A stretch of DNA of 64,000 nt from Solibacillus sp. FSL R7-0682 (GCF_038005985.1 NZ_JBBOUI010000001.1:577501-641500); one strand, 5' to 3'. Shown: positions 9,920 through 18,267, numbered from the stretch's first letter. The notes: a model not told the origin generated them from the sequence alone. Made by a program: numbers and translations.

Positions 9920-11053
9920 ATGAAAGTTGATCAGTTACAGGCTGAATTCATACAATATGCAAAATCAATCGGTGTCGATAAAATTGGCTTTACGACTGCA
10001 GCACCATTTCACGAGTTGAAAAATCGCTTGCGCCGTCAGCAGGAGCTTGGCTTTCAATCAGGCTTTGAAGAATCCGATGTGGAACTTAGAACAGAGCCCT
10101 TAAAATTATTAGACAGTGCGGAAAGTATTGTGGCAATAGCAGTTGCTTATCCATCTCGCATGAAGGACGCACCACAAGGAAAAAAAGGAGAGCGACGAGG
10201 CATATTTTGTCGCGCGTCGTGGGGTATCGATTATCATACCGCTGTGCGCGAGCGATTACAGCTTTTAGAGCAATGGTTAGTCGAGCGCGTGGCAAATGTT
10301 AAAATAAAGTCAATGGTGGATACAGGGGAGCTTGTAGATCGTGCTGTTGCTGAACGAGCAGGCATTGGCTGGAGCGGGAAAAACTGCTCGATTATTACAC
10401 CCGAATTTGGTTCGTATGTTTATTTAGGTGAACTGATGACCAATATCCCGTTTGCCCCAGATGAGCCGTTAGAAGACGGCTGTGGTGATTGCAATTTATG
10501 TATTGATGTTTGTCCGACCGGTGCGATTGTGGCACCAGGGCAGCTGAACTCCCAGCGCTGTATTGCCTTCTTAACGCAAACAAAAGGTTTTTTACCTGAA
10601 GAGTTTCGCACGAAAATCGGTAATCGTTTATATGGCTGTGATACATGTCAAACGGTTTGTCCAAAAAATAAAGGAAAGCTGAACTGGATACATGATGAAT
10701 TTACACCCGATCCAGAACTCGCAAAACCCTTGTTAGAACCATTATTATCGATTTCAAATAAAGAATTTAAAGCAAAGTTTGGACATGTCTCAGGTTCATG
10801 GCGCGGAAAAAAGCCGATTCAGCGAAATGCTATTTTAGCGCTTGCGCATTTTAAAGAACAGTCTGCCATCCCACAACTTATTGATGTGTTAAAAAAAGAT
10901 GAGCGTCCCGTCATTCGAGGAACAGCGGCGTGGGCAATCGGAAAAATTGGAGCTGAAGGGGCAAAGGAGATTTTACTTGCCGCCAAAGCAAAGGAACAAG
11001 ACGAAGAAGTATTAGTTGAAATAGAAAAAGGCTTAGCTTTTATTGATGCTTAG
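9920..11053 (+). CDS. queG: Epoxyqueuosine reductase QueG
   Basis: Catalyses the last step of queuosine synthesis, reducing epoxyqueuosine at position 34 of tRNAs with GUN anticodons. The 377-residue protein carries the catalytic aspartate region SMVDTGELVDRAVAERAG, two 4Fe-4S ferredoxin-like clusters (CGDCNLCIDVCPTG near residue 188 and CDTCQTVCPKNKG near 239) and a C-terminal HEAT-like helical repeat (HFKEQSAIPQLIDVL, GTAAWAIGKIG). ATG start after AAGGAG. trmL follows 53 bases later; both products modify tRNA wobble positions, so a shared unit is sensible. Confidence 0.96.
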   Translation: MKVDQLQAEFIQYAKSIGVDKIGFTTAAPFHELKNRLRRQQELGFQSGFEESDVELRTEPLKLLDSAESIVAIAVAYPSRMKDAPQGKKGERRGIFCRASWGIDYHTAVRERLQLLEQWLVERVANVKIKSMVDTGELVDRAVAERAGIGWSGKNCSIITPEFGSYVYLGELMTNIPFAPDEPLEDGCGDCNLCIDVCPTGAIVAPGQLNSQRCIAFLTQTKGFLPEEFRTKIGNRLYGCDTCQTVCPKNKGKLNWIHDEFTPDPELAKPLLEPLLSISNKEFKAKFGHVSGSWRGKKPIQRNAILALAHFKEQSAIPQLIDVLKKDERPVIRGTAAWAIGKIGAEGAKEILLAAKAKEQDEEVLVEIEKGLAFIDA

Positions 11054-11106
11054 AGCCGGAAATTTCTAGTTATCTTAATGAATAATAAACGAGAGAAGGA
11101 TTTATC

Positions 11107-11580
11107 GTGCCAAATCATATTGTTTTATACCAACCAGAAATTCCAGCAAATACAGGTAATATTGCAAGAACCTGTGCTGGTACAAATACATCACTTCATT
11201 TAATTCGCCCTTTAGGCTTTTCTACCGATGACAAAATGTTAAAACGGGCAGGATTAGATTACTGGGAACATGTGAATGTGGTCTACCATGATTCATTAGA
11301 GGATTTTCTTGACTATAGTAGGGATGGAGATCTTTATTTAATCGAAACATACAGTGATGAGCCATATACAACACATGACTTTAGCGATACATCGAAGGAT
11401 ATATATTTCATGTTTGGCCGTGAAACGACTGGCTTACCGAAAGATTTCGCTCAGAAGCGTGCAGATAAATGTTTACGCATTCCACAAAGTGATCATATTC
11501 GCTCATTAAATTTGTCAAATACTGCTGCGATCGTTATTTACGAAGCATTACGTCAGCAAAATTATCCTGGCTTAAAATAA
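11107..11580 (+). CDS. trmL: tRNA (cytidine/uridine-34-2'-O)-methyltransferase TrmL
   Basis: SPOUT-class methyltransferase that 2'-O-methylates the wobble base of Leu tRNAs (CmAA and cmnm5UmAA anticodons). The 157 residues show the trefoil-knot signature: EIPANTGNIARTC near the N-terminus, FMFGRETTGLP, and IRSLNLSNTAAIVIYEAL at the SAM-binding knot. Translation starts at GTG after AGAAGGA. It is co-directional with queG and shares its terminator. The adjacent tRNA array contains a Leu(CAA) gene that is a natural substrate type. Confidence 0.95.
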   Translation: MPNHIVLYQPEIPANTGNIARTCAGTNTSLHLIRPLGFSTDDKMLKRAGLDYWEHVNVVYHDSLEDFLDYSRDGDLYLIETYSDEPYTTHDFSDTSKDIYFMFGRETTGLPKDFAQKRADKCLRIPQSDHIRSLNLSNTAAIVIYEALRQQNYPGLK

Positions 11581-11583
11581 ACT

Positions 11584-11621
11584 AAGGCATAGTACACGAA
11601 CTTTGTGTACCATGCCTTTTT
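11584..11621. terminator. Bidirectional terminator between trmL and spo0M
   Basis: Stem AAGGCATAGTACAC/GTGTACCATGCCTT with one mismatch and T tracts, between convergent genes. Confidence 0.85.
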
Positions 11622-11630
11622 AACATGAAA

Positions 11631-12398
11631 TTATCTCATTTTGTTTTCGATCGCCTGAGCTATTTTTGTAGAAAGATTGTCGTTTTCAAAGAGCGTTAGA
11701 CGGATGAAGCTCTCATCCATATCTAATGCTTCCGATAAAAAGCCACCTAAGCCACGTGCGCGGCGATCCACTTGCAGTAGAACTTCAACTGCATTTGGTG
11801 ATTGATCTAAAAATACGACCTCTAATTCATCTAGATACCGACGATAAGTATTGTTTGTCGGAGTAAATTCAAATTCTTGTACGATCGGACTGCGGCTACG
11901 TAAATAAGATGGTGCCTGTTCACAATCAACCTTACGTAAACGGAATCCTAAGTTTTGAATTGCTGATAAAACATTGCTCGCTAAACGAGTCGGTTGAATA
12001 TTGATAAAGTCTTTATCTGTTGGATCGATTGCATTTTTAATGTCTAAGCCTGTTTGAATCCATACACGTGATTGGCCAGTGGTAACGGGAACAATCGCAG
12101 GTAAAGGGAGAGAAAAAGGAATTTCACGTTTTTCATTTGCTTGAATTGTGAATGGCTCATTAATTTTGTGTTTTTGTAAAACGGCTGTGTCTGTAACTTT
12201 TTTATCATCAATTTCACGAATATAGTTTGTGTAAAGAGATAAATAAATCGCATCAATTTGCTGTTCAGTATTACCGCCAACAATTTCCACAACACCTGTA
12301 ATTGTTTCGTTAATTGAATACGTAGACTTGTGTAATTTTGTATCGACAGTAGCTGCACCGATACCAACACTTGCTAATACTTTGTTAAAAAGAGACAT
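11631..12398 (-). CDS. spo0M: Sporulation-control protein Spo0M
   Basis: A 255-residue arrestin-like beta-sandwich protein (SpoOM family), which in B. subtilis influences phosphorelay-driven entry into sporulation and other cell-cycle processes. The family N-terminus MSLFNKVLASVGIGAATVDT and KREIPFSLPLPAIVPVT in the middle are clear. I start it at ATG 12398, preceded by GGAGGAAT with normal spacing; the in-frame extension to 12461 has no ribosome binding site. No signal peptide, so it is cytoplasmic. Single gene. Its presence supports an endospore-forming host. Confidence 0.95.
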   Translation of the reverse strand: MSLFNKVLASVGIGAATVDTKLHKSTYSINETITGVVEIVGGNTEQQIDAIYLSLYTNYIREIDDKKVTDTAVLQKHKINEPFTIQANEKREIPFSLPLPAIVPVTTGQSRVWIQTGLDIKNAIDPTDKDFINIQPTRLASNVLSAIQNLGFRLRKVDCEQAPSYLRSRSPIVQEFEFTPTNNTYRRYLDELEVVFLDQSPNAVEVLLQVDRRARGLGGFLSEALDMDESFIRLTLFENDNLSTKIAQAIENKMR

Positions 12399-12465
12399 TA
12401 TAATTCCTCCGTCTGTAATTGAGTTAATTACTATACGGTCGAATGTATCAGGAAGTTTCATTCCT

Positions 12466-12500
12466 AATAAAAAATCATCGCTTATTTTTAAGCGATGATT
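12466..12500 (-). terminator. Terminator of the VOC dioxygenase gene
   Basis: Perfect stem AATCATCGCTT/AAGCGATGATT around ATTTTTA-type loop with a T tract on the minus strand, just after the stop codon at 12513. Confidence 0.8.
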
Positions 12501-12512
12501 ATAACTATCATT

Positions 12513-13400
12513 TTATTCACCATCAATTGTAAATATGATGCGTAAACCATTTGGGTCAACTGTTGAAAATGCTTGTGTACCACCATGAATTGGTGCTCCA
12601 ACATAGTTTTCAATAGCATACCCATTTTCGTGTAGATTTTGTTTAACTGCTTCTGCATAATCGGCATTTTTTAAGACGATAGTGAAAGAATTTAAACCAA
12701 CCATATCATCTGTTGGTGCATGCCCGTTTGCACTGTTCCACGTATTTAAGCCAAAATGATGATGATATTTTCCTGTAGAAACGAATAACGCCTGAGCACC
12801 ATAACGAGTAACAACATTGTAATTTAAAACGTTTGTATAAAATTGTTCAGATTTATCAAGGTTAGCTACGGATAAATGCACATGTCCCATTACTGTGTCT
12901 TCTGGTAGACCGGCCCATTTACCATCTGCTGCTGCAAGAATAGGTTGGAAATTCAATTGCTCAGTTACCATATGCACCTGATCACCTTCAAACCAAGTCC
13001 ACTCAGATTCATCACGATCAATATAAATTTCAATTCCATTACCATCTGGATCATTTAAATATAAAGCTTCTGAAACATCATGATCCGCCGCTCCAAGGCG
13101 CACATTTAAATTTATAAAATGCTGAACAATGTTTCCTAAGTCCTTACGAGAGGGTAATAGTAAAGCAAAGTGGTAAAGACCAGCAAAACCAGTTTGTAAA
13201 GGTTTGGCATTTTGCACTTCGACTAACGATAGCAAGCTTGTTTTCCCATCTGTTGATAAATAAGCAGTATTCGATGTTTGTTCTAGAATTTTGAAGCCGA
13301 TAATTGTTGTGTAATATTCAAGTGAACGTGCTAAGTTGGAAACCTTTAGTTGAACATGAGAAGCATATAAGTTTGGTTTTTTATGAAAATGTATTGCCAT
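12513..13400 (-). CDS. catE: Two-domain VOC ring-cleaving dioxygenase, CatE-like
   Basis: A 295-residue protein of two vicinal-oxygen-chelate domains (residues about 10-135 and 165-290), as in catechol 2,3-dioxygenase CatE. Metal-ligand pattern: HVQLKVSNLARSLEYY at the N-domain start, GHVHLSVANLDKSEQFY opening the catalytic C-domain, HHHFGLNTW and a final FSTVDPNGLRIIF with a conserved acid region. Start chosen at ATG 13400 after AGAGGAG; the in-frame extension to 13472 runs through the promoter. A canonical promoter with a TTAC-N5-GTAA operator lies upstream, the site type bound by CatR in B. subtilis, so it is probably induced by catechols or quinones. It lacks an adjacent catD doxX-type gene. 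Confidence 0.85.
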   Translation of the reverse strand: MAIHFHKKPNLYASHVQLKVSNLARSLEYYTTIIGFKILEQTSNTAYLSTDGKTSLLSLVEVQNAKPLQTGFAGLYHFALLLPSRKDLGNIVQHFINLNVRLGAADHDVSEALYLNDPDGNGIEIYIDRDESEWTWFEGDQVHMVTEQLNFQPILAAADGKWAGLPEDTVMGHVHLSVANLDKSEQFYTNVLNYNVVTRYGAQALFVSTGKYHHHFGLNTWNSANGHAPTDDMVGLNSFTIVLKNADYAEAVKQNLHENGYAIENYVGAPIHGGTQAFSTVDPNGLRIIFTIDGE

Positions 13401-13440
13401 GGAATGAAATCTCCTCTTTAAGTTATTTTTAATCATTAAG

Positions 13441-13485
13441 TTACTTAATGTAACTAATAATAATCGCAACAAAAGTAAAAGTCAA
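13441..13485 (-). promoter_or_regulatory. catE promoter with CatR-type operator
   Basis: Reading the minus strand: TTGACT (13480-13485), 17 bases, TATTAT (13457-13462), then the inverted repeat TTAC-N5-GTAA at 13441-13453. The operator starts 3 bases after the -10, where a bound repressor would block initiation. The motif matches the one known for CatR (DUF24/HxlR-type) in B. subtilis. Confidence 0.7.
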
Positions 13486-13507
13486 ACTAGAAAATACTTT
13501 TCTAAAT

Positions 13508-13542
13508 TAAAAAAGACAATCGTCATTAAATACGATTGCCTT
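13508..13542 (-). terminator. Terminator of the 31-residue ORF
   Basis: On the minus strand GGCAATCGT pairs with ACGATTGTC (one G-T) and is followed by six T. It isolates the small gene from catE. Confidence 0.65.
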
Positions 13543-13563
13543 TCATGTGAAAGCTAATAGTGA

Positions 13564-13659
13564 TTAGTTTTCTTTAGAGAATGGTTTGCTATCATAACCA
13601 GCTGTAAAGATGGCACATAAAAATGATGCGCAAACTCCAAGAATTAATATTAATTTCAT
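13564..13659 (-). CDS. 31-residue predicted membrane microprotein
   Basis: A short frame encoding MKLILILGVCASFLCAIFTA followed by GYDSKPFSKEN. It starts at ATG with GAGGAGG-type site 7 bases upstream and is followed by its own terminator, which is why I consider it real. The N-terminal two thirds form one hydrophobic helix with two cysteines (positions 10 and 15), and the C-terminus is polar, so it is probably a small single-pass membrane peptide. No signal peptidase site is convincing. Family and function unknown. Confidence 0.6.
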   Translation of the reverse strand: MKLILILGVCASFLCAIFTAGYDSKPFSKEN

Positions 13660-13789
13660 GGAAGTATCCTCCTCATGTTCTAATTATATCTCCATTCAGT
13701 ATATCACAAATTATGGTTATTACTACTTTATTTTATGTCAGAAATGGATCGGATTTGGTAAATTTAAATTTTAAAAAGGAGGTGTTCAT

Positions 13790-13978
13790 ATGACTAATCG
13801 AGATGAAATTGTAAATGGAAATATGGCTAATTCTCTTGATGAATTGAAATTATTAGGGAAGCAAATGGAAAATATGCGTGATGAGCAGCAACTAGAAGAA
13901 ACTGCCCGCATTGCAGATCCTCAGCAGTTTGATGACGAAGAGTTACTTGAAAAAACAAAGAAGAAAAAAGAAAAATAA
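13790..13978 (+). CDS. Small acidic/charged protein of unknown function
   Basis: A 62-residue protein starting at ATG behind AAAAAGGAGGTG. It is almost entirely charged: Glu/Asp-rich through residue 55 (SLDELKLLGKQMENMRDEQQ) and ending in a lysine run KTKKKKEK. No membrane segment or cysteine. The composition resembles small Bacillales proteins annotated only as hypothetical and sometimes sporulation-associated; nothing in the sequence proves such a role. It is followed immediately by an intergenic repeat element whose first hairpin may serve as its terminator. Confidence 0.65.
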   Translation: MTNRDEIVNGNMANSLDELKLLGKQMENMRDEQQLEETARIADPQQFDDEELLEKTKKKKEK

Positions 13979-13983
13979 AAGAG

Positions 13984-14222
13984 CGTGAGGCTGGGACAAA
14001 ACAAAAACATCATTTTTCTCGAGTGAGAAAAATGATGTTTTTTCGTAATTGGTTTCCGTTGCGGGGGACGCTTTCCGGGTGCGTGGCCTGAGCCTGTAGT
14101 CTCAGACGTCACATTATTCCCCAGGAGTCGCCCCTCCGCTACAACCAATTTATTAAGTATCCAATTTTTAATACTGTACTTTACCGTATATAGAGAAATT
14201 TTCACTTCTGACCCAGCCTCAT
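13984..14222. repeat. Interspersed intergenic repeat (TGAGGCTGGGAC element)
   Basis: About 240 bases bounded by the inverted repeat TGAGGCTGGG (13986-13995) and CCCAGCCTCA (14212-14221). It contains a long terminator-like hairpin (14006-14039, 15-bp perfect stem), then a GC-rich block (about 14044-14152) with imperfect dyad ends ATTGGTTTCCGTTGCGG and TCCGCTACAACCAAT. Composition is much more GC-rich than the surroundings. Such GGCTGGGAC elements are scattered between genes in many Planococcaceae and Bacillaceae; only one copy is in this window. Confidence 0.65.
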
Positions 14223-14230
14223 ACTCTTAA

Positions 14231-15847
14231 TTAATCTATAGGTAACTCATAACTCTTCAAGTCTTCACGAAGCTTTGCTTTTAAAAACTTTCCAACAGAT
14301 GTTTTTGGAATCTCTTGTAAAAATACCACGTCGTCCGGTAACCACCATTTGGCAAAGTCATTTTCAAGAGAAGAGATAAGTTCTTCTTTGGAAGCGTATG
14401 CATTCTCCTTTAATACGACACAAGCAAGAGGGCGTTCCAGCCATTTTGGGTGTGGAATGGCAATTACCGCAGCTTCTAATACAGCGGGATGGGACATGAG
14501 CGCATTTTCTAAATCAACGGACGAAATCCATTCACCGCCGGATTTAATTAAATCCTTTGTACGGTCTGTAATTTTAATATAGCCCTCTTTAGTCATGACT
14601 GCGATATCGCCTGTATAGAGCCAGCCATCGCGGAATGCTTCATTCGTCCGTTCATCCTTATAATATTCCGAAGCAATCCATGGTCCACGAATTCTTAGTT
14701 CACCCATCGTTACACCGTCCCAAGGTACTTCTCCTTTTTCGTTAACTACTTCTGTATCAATTAGTGAGGCGGTTAATCCTTGAGTTACACGGATATCTAA
14801 TAAATCCTCTGCTTCGTATTTAGTCATTTCAGTTGTAGGGTGTGACATACTTACAAGTGGTGAAGTTTCAGTCATACCGTAAGCATTGACATATGGTACA
14901 CCTAATTTTTCAATGTAAGCCTGAATCAGCCCTTTTGGTGAGGCAGATCCGCCCGAAATGATTAAACGAATAGAAGATAAATCACGTGGTTGCTTTTGTT
15001 GCTCAGCAAGCACACCCATCCAAATTGTTGGTACACCCGCAGTAATTGTCACGTTTTCCTGCTCGATTAAATCAAGTAATAGAGCAGGTGTAAACATCGG
15101 ACCAGGAAGTACAATATTTGAACCAAAGTTTAAAGCAGCAAAAGGGAATCCCCATGCATTTACGTGAAACATTGGTACAACAGGAAGCGCCACATCACTT
15201 TCCTTTAGCCCAAAAGATTCTGATAAGCCAAGGGCAATACTGTGCAAAACGATGCTTCGGTGTGTATACATGACACCTTTTGGCATACCTGTAGTAGCAG
15301 ATGTATAGCACATACCAGCTTGCATATTTTCATCTAAATCCTTAGGGAATACAAAACTTTCATCAGCCTCTTGTAAGAGTTGCTCATAGCTGTGTACATT
15401 TGGGAAACTTGATTCAGGTAAAGTTACATCATCAGTCATGACAATGACATGCTTCACCGTTTTTAAATGGATTAATGCAGGTTCCACTAAAGGAAATAAA
15501 TCTCCATCTATTAATAAAATCTCATCTTCTGCATGATTAATAATATAAACAATATGTTCTGGTGCTAGACGAATATTAATTGTATGCAAAATAGCACCAC
15601 TACATGGAATGGCAAAATAAGCTTCTAAATGACGGTGGTGATTCCATCCAAATGTCCCAACCTTTGTCCCACGCTTCATACCGAGCTTCTTTAAGGCATC
15701 AGCTAAACGATGCGTGCGTTTTACATAATCTTTAAACGAAAATCGATGAGTCATAGTAGGGCTTGTTCTTGATATAATTTGCTTGTTTGGAAAAAACCGC
15801 TCTCCACGTTTTAAAAATCCTGTCAAAGTTAACTGTGTGTCCATCAT
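14231..15847 (-). CDS. Fatty-acyl-CoA synthetase (AMP-binding, AlkK/FadD-like)
   Basis: Activates medium- or long-chain fatty acids to acyl-CoA with ATP via an acyl-adenylate. The 538 residues show the adenylate-forming motifs in order: YTSATTGMPKGVMYTHRS (A3), YGMTETSPLV (A5), DGWLYTGDIAVM with ITDRTKDLIKSGGEWIS (A7/A8) and the catalytic lysine in PKTSVGKFLKAK (A10). ATG 15847, with a second ATG directly after, follows AGGAGCT. Chain-length preference cannot be read off. It is divergent from the aldo/keto reductase; a 17-bp palindrome lies in the shared upstream region and could bind a regulator. Confidence 0.9.
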   Translation of the reverse strand: MMDTQLTLTGFLKRGERFFPNKQIISRTSPTMTHRFSFKDYVKRTHRLADALKKLGMKRGTKVGTFGWNHHRHLEAYFAIPCSGAILHTINIRLAPEHIVYIINHAEDEILLIDGDLFPLVEPALIHLKTVKHVIVMTDDVTLPESSFPNVHSYEQLLQEADESFVFPKDLDENMQAGMCYTSATTGMPKGVMYTHRSIVLHSIALGLSESFGLKESDVALPVVPMFHVNAWGFPFAALNFGSNIVLPGPMFTPALLLDLIEQENVTITAGVPTIWMGVLAEQQKQPRDLSSIRLIISGGSASPKGLIQAYIEKLGVPYVNAYGMTETSPLVSMSHPTTEMTKYEAEDLLDIRVTQGLTASLIDTEVVNEKGEVPWDGVTMGELRIRGPWIASEYYKDERTNEAFRDGWLYTGDIAVMTKEGYIKITDRTKDLIKSGGEWISSVDLENALMSHPAVLEAAVIAIPHPKWLERPLACVVLKENAYASKEELISSLENDFAKWWLPDDVVFLQEIPKTSVGKFLKAKLREDLKSYELPID

Positions 15848-15931
15848 AGTTAATCAGCTCCTAAATGAAAGGTATTTAATACTTGCTGAAGAAAGAATTT
15901 TTGTTACTAAATGTTACATTAATTAATATAT

Positions 15932-15948
15932 GTTTGAAACTTTCAAAC
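15932..15948. promoter_or_regulatory. 17-bp perfect palindrome in a divergent promoter region
   Basis: GTTTGAAA-C-TTTCAAAC, a perfect dyad between the acyl-CoA ligase gene and the aldo/keto reductase gene. Size and position fit a dimeric repressor site. It is not the FadR consensus found elsewhere in the window. Confidence 0.45.
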
Positions 15949-16020
15949 TAGCAGTAGAAATAGTCGAATAGATAAATTTTTCTATGTATAATTAGCATAT
16001 TCTATAAAAGAGGTGACATT

Positions 16021-16851
16021 ATGAATTTACATTCAACAAAAATTCTTGAAAATGGGATTGAAATGCCGCTTGTAGGGTTAGGCGTCTACAAAATGACGGA
16101 CAAGGAAGAAACATTACAGGCAATTGCAACTGCACTTGACGTTGGCTATCGTGCGATTGATACAGCAGCATTGTATTTTAACGAAGAAGAGGTAGGTGAG
16201 GCGATCCGTCATGCTAAAATTCCTCGTGAAGATATCTTTGTGACAACGAAAGTGTGGAATAGCGATCAAGGCTATGACAATACATTACGCGCTTTTGAAA
16301 CATCATTAAAGAAGCTAAATATGGATTATGTTGATTTATATTTAACACACTGGCCAGTTGCTGAAAAATATGTGGATACGTATCGTGCCATTGAACGTTT
16401 ATATGATGAAAAATTAATTCGTGTGCCAGGTGTATCGAATCATCATGAAAATCATTTAAAAGAATTATTAGCGAGCTGTAATATTGCGCCAATGGTTAAC
16501 CAGGTTGAAGTGCATCCGTACTTAAATCAACAGGAGCTAAAGGCATTTTGTGATCGTAATAATATTGCCGTAACAGCTTGGTCACCACTTGGTCGTGGGC
16601 ATGTGTTAAATGATTCACAAATTCAAGAAATCGCAAAGCGGTACAATGTGTCACCAGCTCAGGTCATTTTACGTTGGCATTTGCAAAATGACACTATTAT
16701 CATTCCAAAATCGGTAACACCAGCCCGTATTAAAGAAAATGCTGAGCTATTCCATTTCGAGCTATCTTTAGAAACAATGGCACAGCTTAATGGTTTAAAT
16801 CGTAATGAACGTTTTGGTCAAAATCCAGATCATTTTAAATTTGATTTTTAA
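16021..16851 (+). CDS. Aldo/keto reductase (YvgN/YtbE-type)
   Basis: NADPH-dependent aldehyde reductase of the AKR5 type, related to the glyoxal/methylglyoxal reductases of B. subtilis. The 276-residue TIM barrel has the catalytic tetrad context: Asp in YRAIDTAALYFNEEEVG, Tyr in the same segment, Lys in VTTKVWNSDQG and His in LTHWPV, plus the C-terminal cofactor motif IIPKSVTPARIKENAELF. ATG start behind AGAGGTG with a TATAAT -10 element at 15987-15992. Monocistronic, followed by a strong terminator. Substrate unproven. Confidence 0.92.
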   Translation: MNLHSTKILENGIEMPLVGLGVYKMTDKEETLQAIATALDVGYRAIDTAALYFNEEEVGEAIRHAKIPREDIFVTTKVWNSDQGYDNTLRAFETSLKKLNMDYVDLYLTHWPVAEKYVDTYRAIERLYDEKLIRVPGVSNHHENHLKELLASCNIAPMVNQVEVHPYLNQQELKAFCDRNNIAVTAWSPLGRGHVLNDSQIQEIAKRYNVSPAQVILRWHLQNDTIIIPKSVTPARIKENAELFHFELSLETMAQLNGLNRNERFGQNPDHFKFDF

Positions 16852-16862
16852 TAAATTTATGT

Positions 16863-16905
16863 AAAACAAAAGATGAGCATAAGGTAGCCCATCTTTTGTT
16901 TTTTT
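16863..16905. terminator. Terminator between convergent AKR and pseudouridine synthase genes
   Basis: Stem AAAACAAAAGATG/CATCTTTTGTTTT with a T run on both strands. Confidence 0.85.
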
Positions 16906-17737
16906 ATTGATCTTTTACTACAACCGATTCATTTAAAAATGGGTGCTCGAAAGCAAGTTGAATGGCATGAAGGGCGTAATCACCAGAGCTTGTTTCGCGT
17001 GCGCCATACATTGTATCACCTACAATTGGGTGACCTAAATGTGCCATGTGCACACGGATTTGATGGGTACGCCCTGTTTCTAAAACGACATGAACTACAC
17101 AAGTCCCTTTATAGCGATTCACCACTTCATAGTGCGTCACAGCATGTTGTCCAGTAGGGGATACGACACGACGCGTATTATGGTGACGATCTTTTCCGAT
17201 GGCTTCACGGATTGTCCCACTATCGGTGCGAATGTTTCCTTGTACTTCTGCTGCATATGTGCGTATGATTGTCTTTTCCTCAATCATACGGTCAAAAATG
17301 GATTTCGCGATCGGATGCTTCGCGACTAATAACAAGCCGTTTGTCCCTTGATCGAGGCGATGAACATGCTCTACATAATGACCACCATTATTTAAAATGT
17401 GGCGCATGACATGGTTCATGCATGTATTTTTATCATCTGGTGAATTCGGATGTGTTGCCATACCCTTAGGCTTCGAGACGATTAAGCAATGTTCATCTTC
17501 ATAACGGATTACAACGTTACATTCTGTTGTTGGTTCATAATTTGATGCTGGAACGTCAAACGCAAACTGAATTTTCGTCCCCTTATCTAAAGGCTCTTTC
17601 CATAAAATCGGTTCATCGCTGATTGTTACAGCTTTTGCCATACGTAATTCATGCACAATCTTTTTCCCAAGACGCCATTTTGTACGTAATAGCTCCTCAA
17701 CTGTCAGTCCGTTTTCGTTAATTGTATAAGTAAACAT
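16904..17737 (-). CDS. RluA/RluD-family RNA pseudouridine synthase
   Basis: Isomerises specific uridines in structured RNA to pseudouridine. The 277 residues have a short N-terminal S4-like segment (residues about 10-60, RLGKKIVHELRMAKAVTISD), the conserved YEDEHCLIVSKPKGMATHPN, and the catalytic aspartate in VHRLDQGTNGLLLVAK, then GRTHQIRVHMAHLGHPIVGD. That last motif is diagnostic of the RluA family. ATG start after GGAGG. Of the several RluA-type paralogues in Bacillales (YlyB, YjbO, YhcT) it is most likely YhcT-like given the yhc genes nearby; the target RNA is unknown. Confidence 0.9.
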   Translation of the reverse strand: MFTYTINENGLTVEELLRTKWRLGKKIVHELRMAKAVTISDEPILWKEPLDKGTKIQFAFDVPASNYEPTTECNVVIRYEDEHCLIVSKPKGMATHPNSPDDKNTCMNHVMRHILNNGGHYVEHVHRLDQGTNGLLLVAKHPIAKSIFDRMIEEKTIIRTYAAEVQGNIRTDSGTIREAIGKDRHHNTRRVVSPTGQHAVTHYEVVNRYKGTCVVHVVLETGRTHQIRVHMAHLGHPIVGDTMYGARETSSGDYALHAIQLAFEHPFLNESVVVKDQ

Positions 17738-17754
17738 TTATTTTCCTCCAAATG

Positions 17755-17788
17755 AAAAATCGTGTTCTAGAGTGAACACGATTTTTGT
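17755..17788 (-). terminator. Terminator of the bdbC-thioredoxin operon
   Basis: Stem AAAAATCGTGTTC with GAACACGATTTTT just downstream of the thioredoxin stop on the minus strand. Confidence 0.85.
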
Positions 17789-17795
17789 CTTATGT

Positions 17796-18266
17796 TTATT
17801 TTAACACAACATCGTTAAAAAATTGGCGAGTTGTTTCATCTGGTGCATCACCAGTAATACGATTTACCTCTACACCGTTTTCGAAGTAAATTAATGTTGG
17901 TGTAGCTTCGATGTTGTATTTTGCCCATTCGTCTGGATACTCTAATACGTTTAATTGATCGACCTCGATATCTAATTCCTCAGCAATCGGCATTAGTTTT
18001 GGTGTGTAATTTTTACAGTGTGAGCATTCAGGACTGAAGAAATAACCAACGACACCTTCACCAGTTGCAATTTTCTCTGCTAAAGCATCGGGTAAAATAA
18101 TATTTTGGTAGTTTTTATCATTTAATAAATCAATAGTTGATTGCTTTAATTCATCTGTTCCATATGGATTGTCCTTAAGCTTATCTTCATTTGACATGTT
18201 AGTTAAGAAAATAATCGCTGCAAATAATAGAACGATTATTCCACCAAAGATGGCTAATTTTTTCAC
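17796..18266 (-). CDS. Membrane-anchored thioredoxin-like protein, partner of BdbC
   Basis: A 156-residue protein with one N-terminal membrane anchor (residues about 4-22) and an extracytoplasmic thioredoxin fold carrying the active-site CSHC in FFSPECSHCKNY and the cis-proline region EATPTLIYF. It should oxidise or shuffle disulfides in secreted proteins and be reoxidised by the adjacent BdbC, a BdbA/BdbD-like role. It starts at GTG, one base after the bdbC stop, with GGAGGAAAAATAAC upstream inside the end of bdbC: translational coupling is likely. Confidence 0.88.
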   Translation of the reverse strand: MKKLAIFGGIIVLLFAAIIFLTNMSNEDKLKDNPYGTDELKQSTIDLLNDKNYQNIILPDALAEKIATGEGVVGYFFSPECSHCKNYTPKLMPIAEELDIEVDQLNVLEYPDEWAKYNIEATPTLIYFENGVEVNRITGDAPDETTRQFFNDVVLK

Positions 18267-18267
18267 G

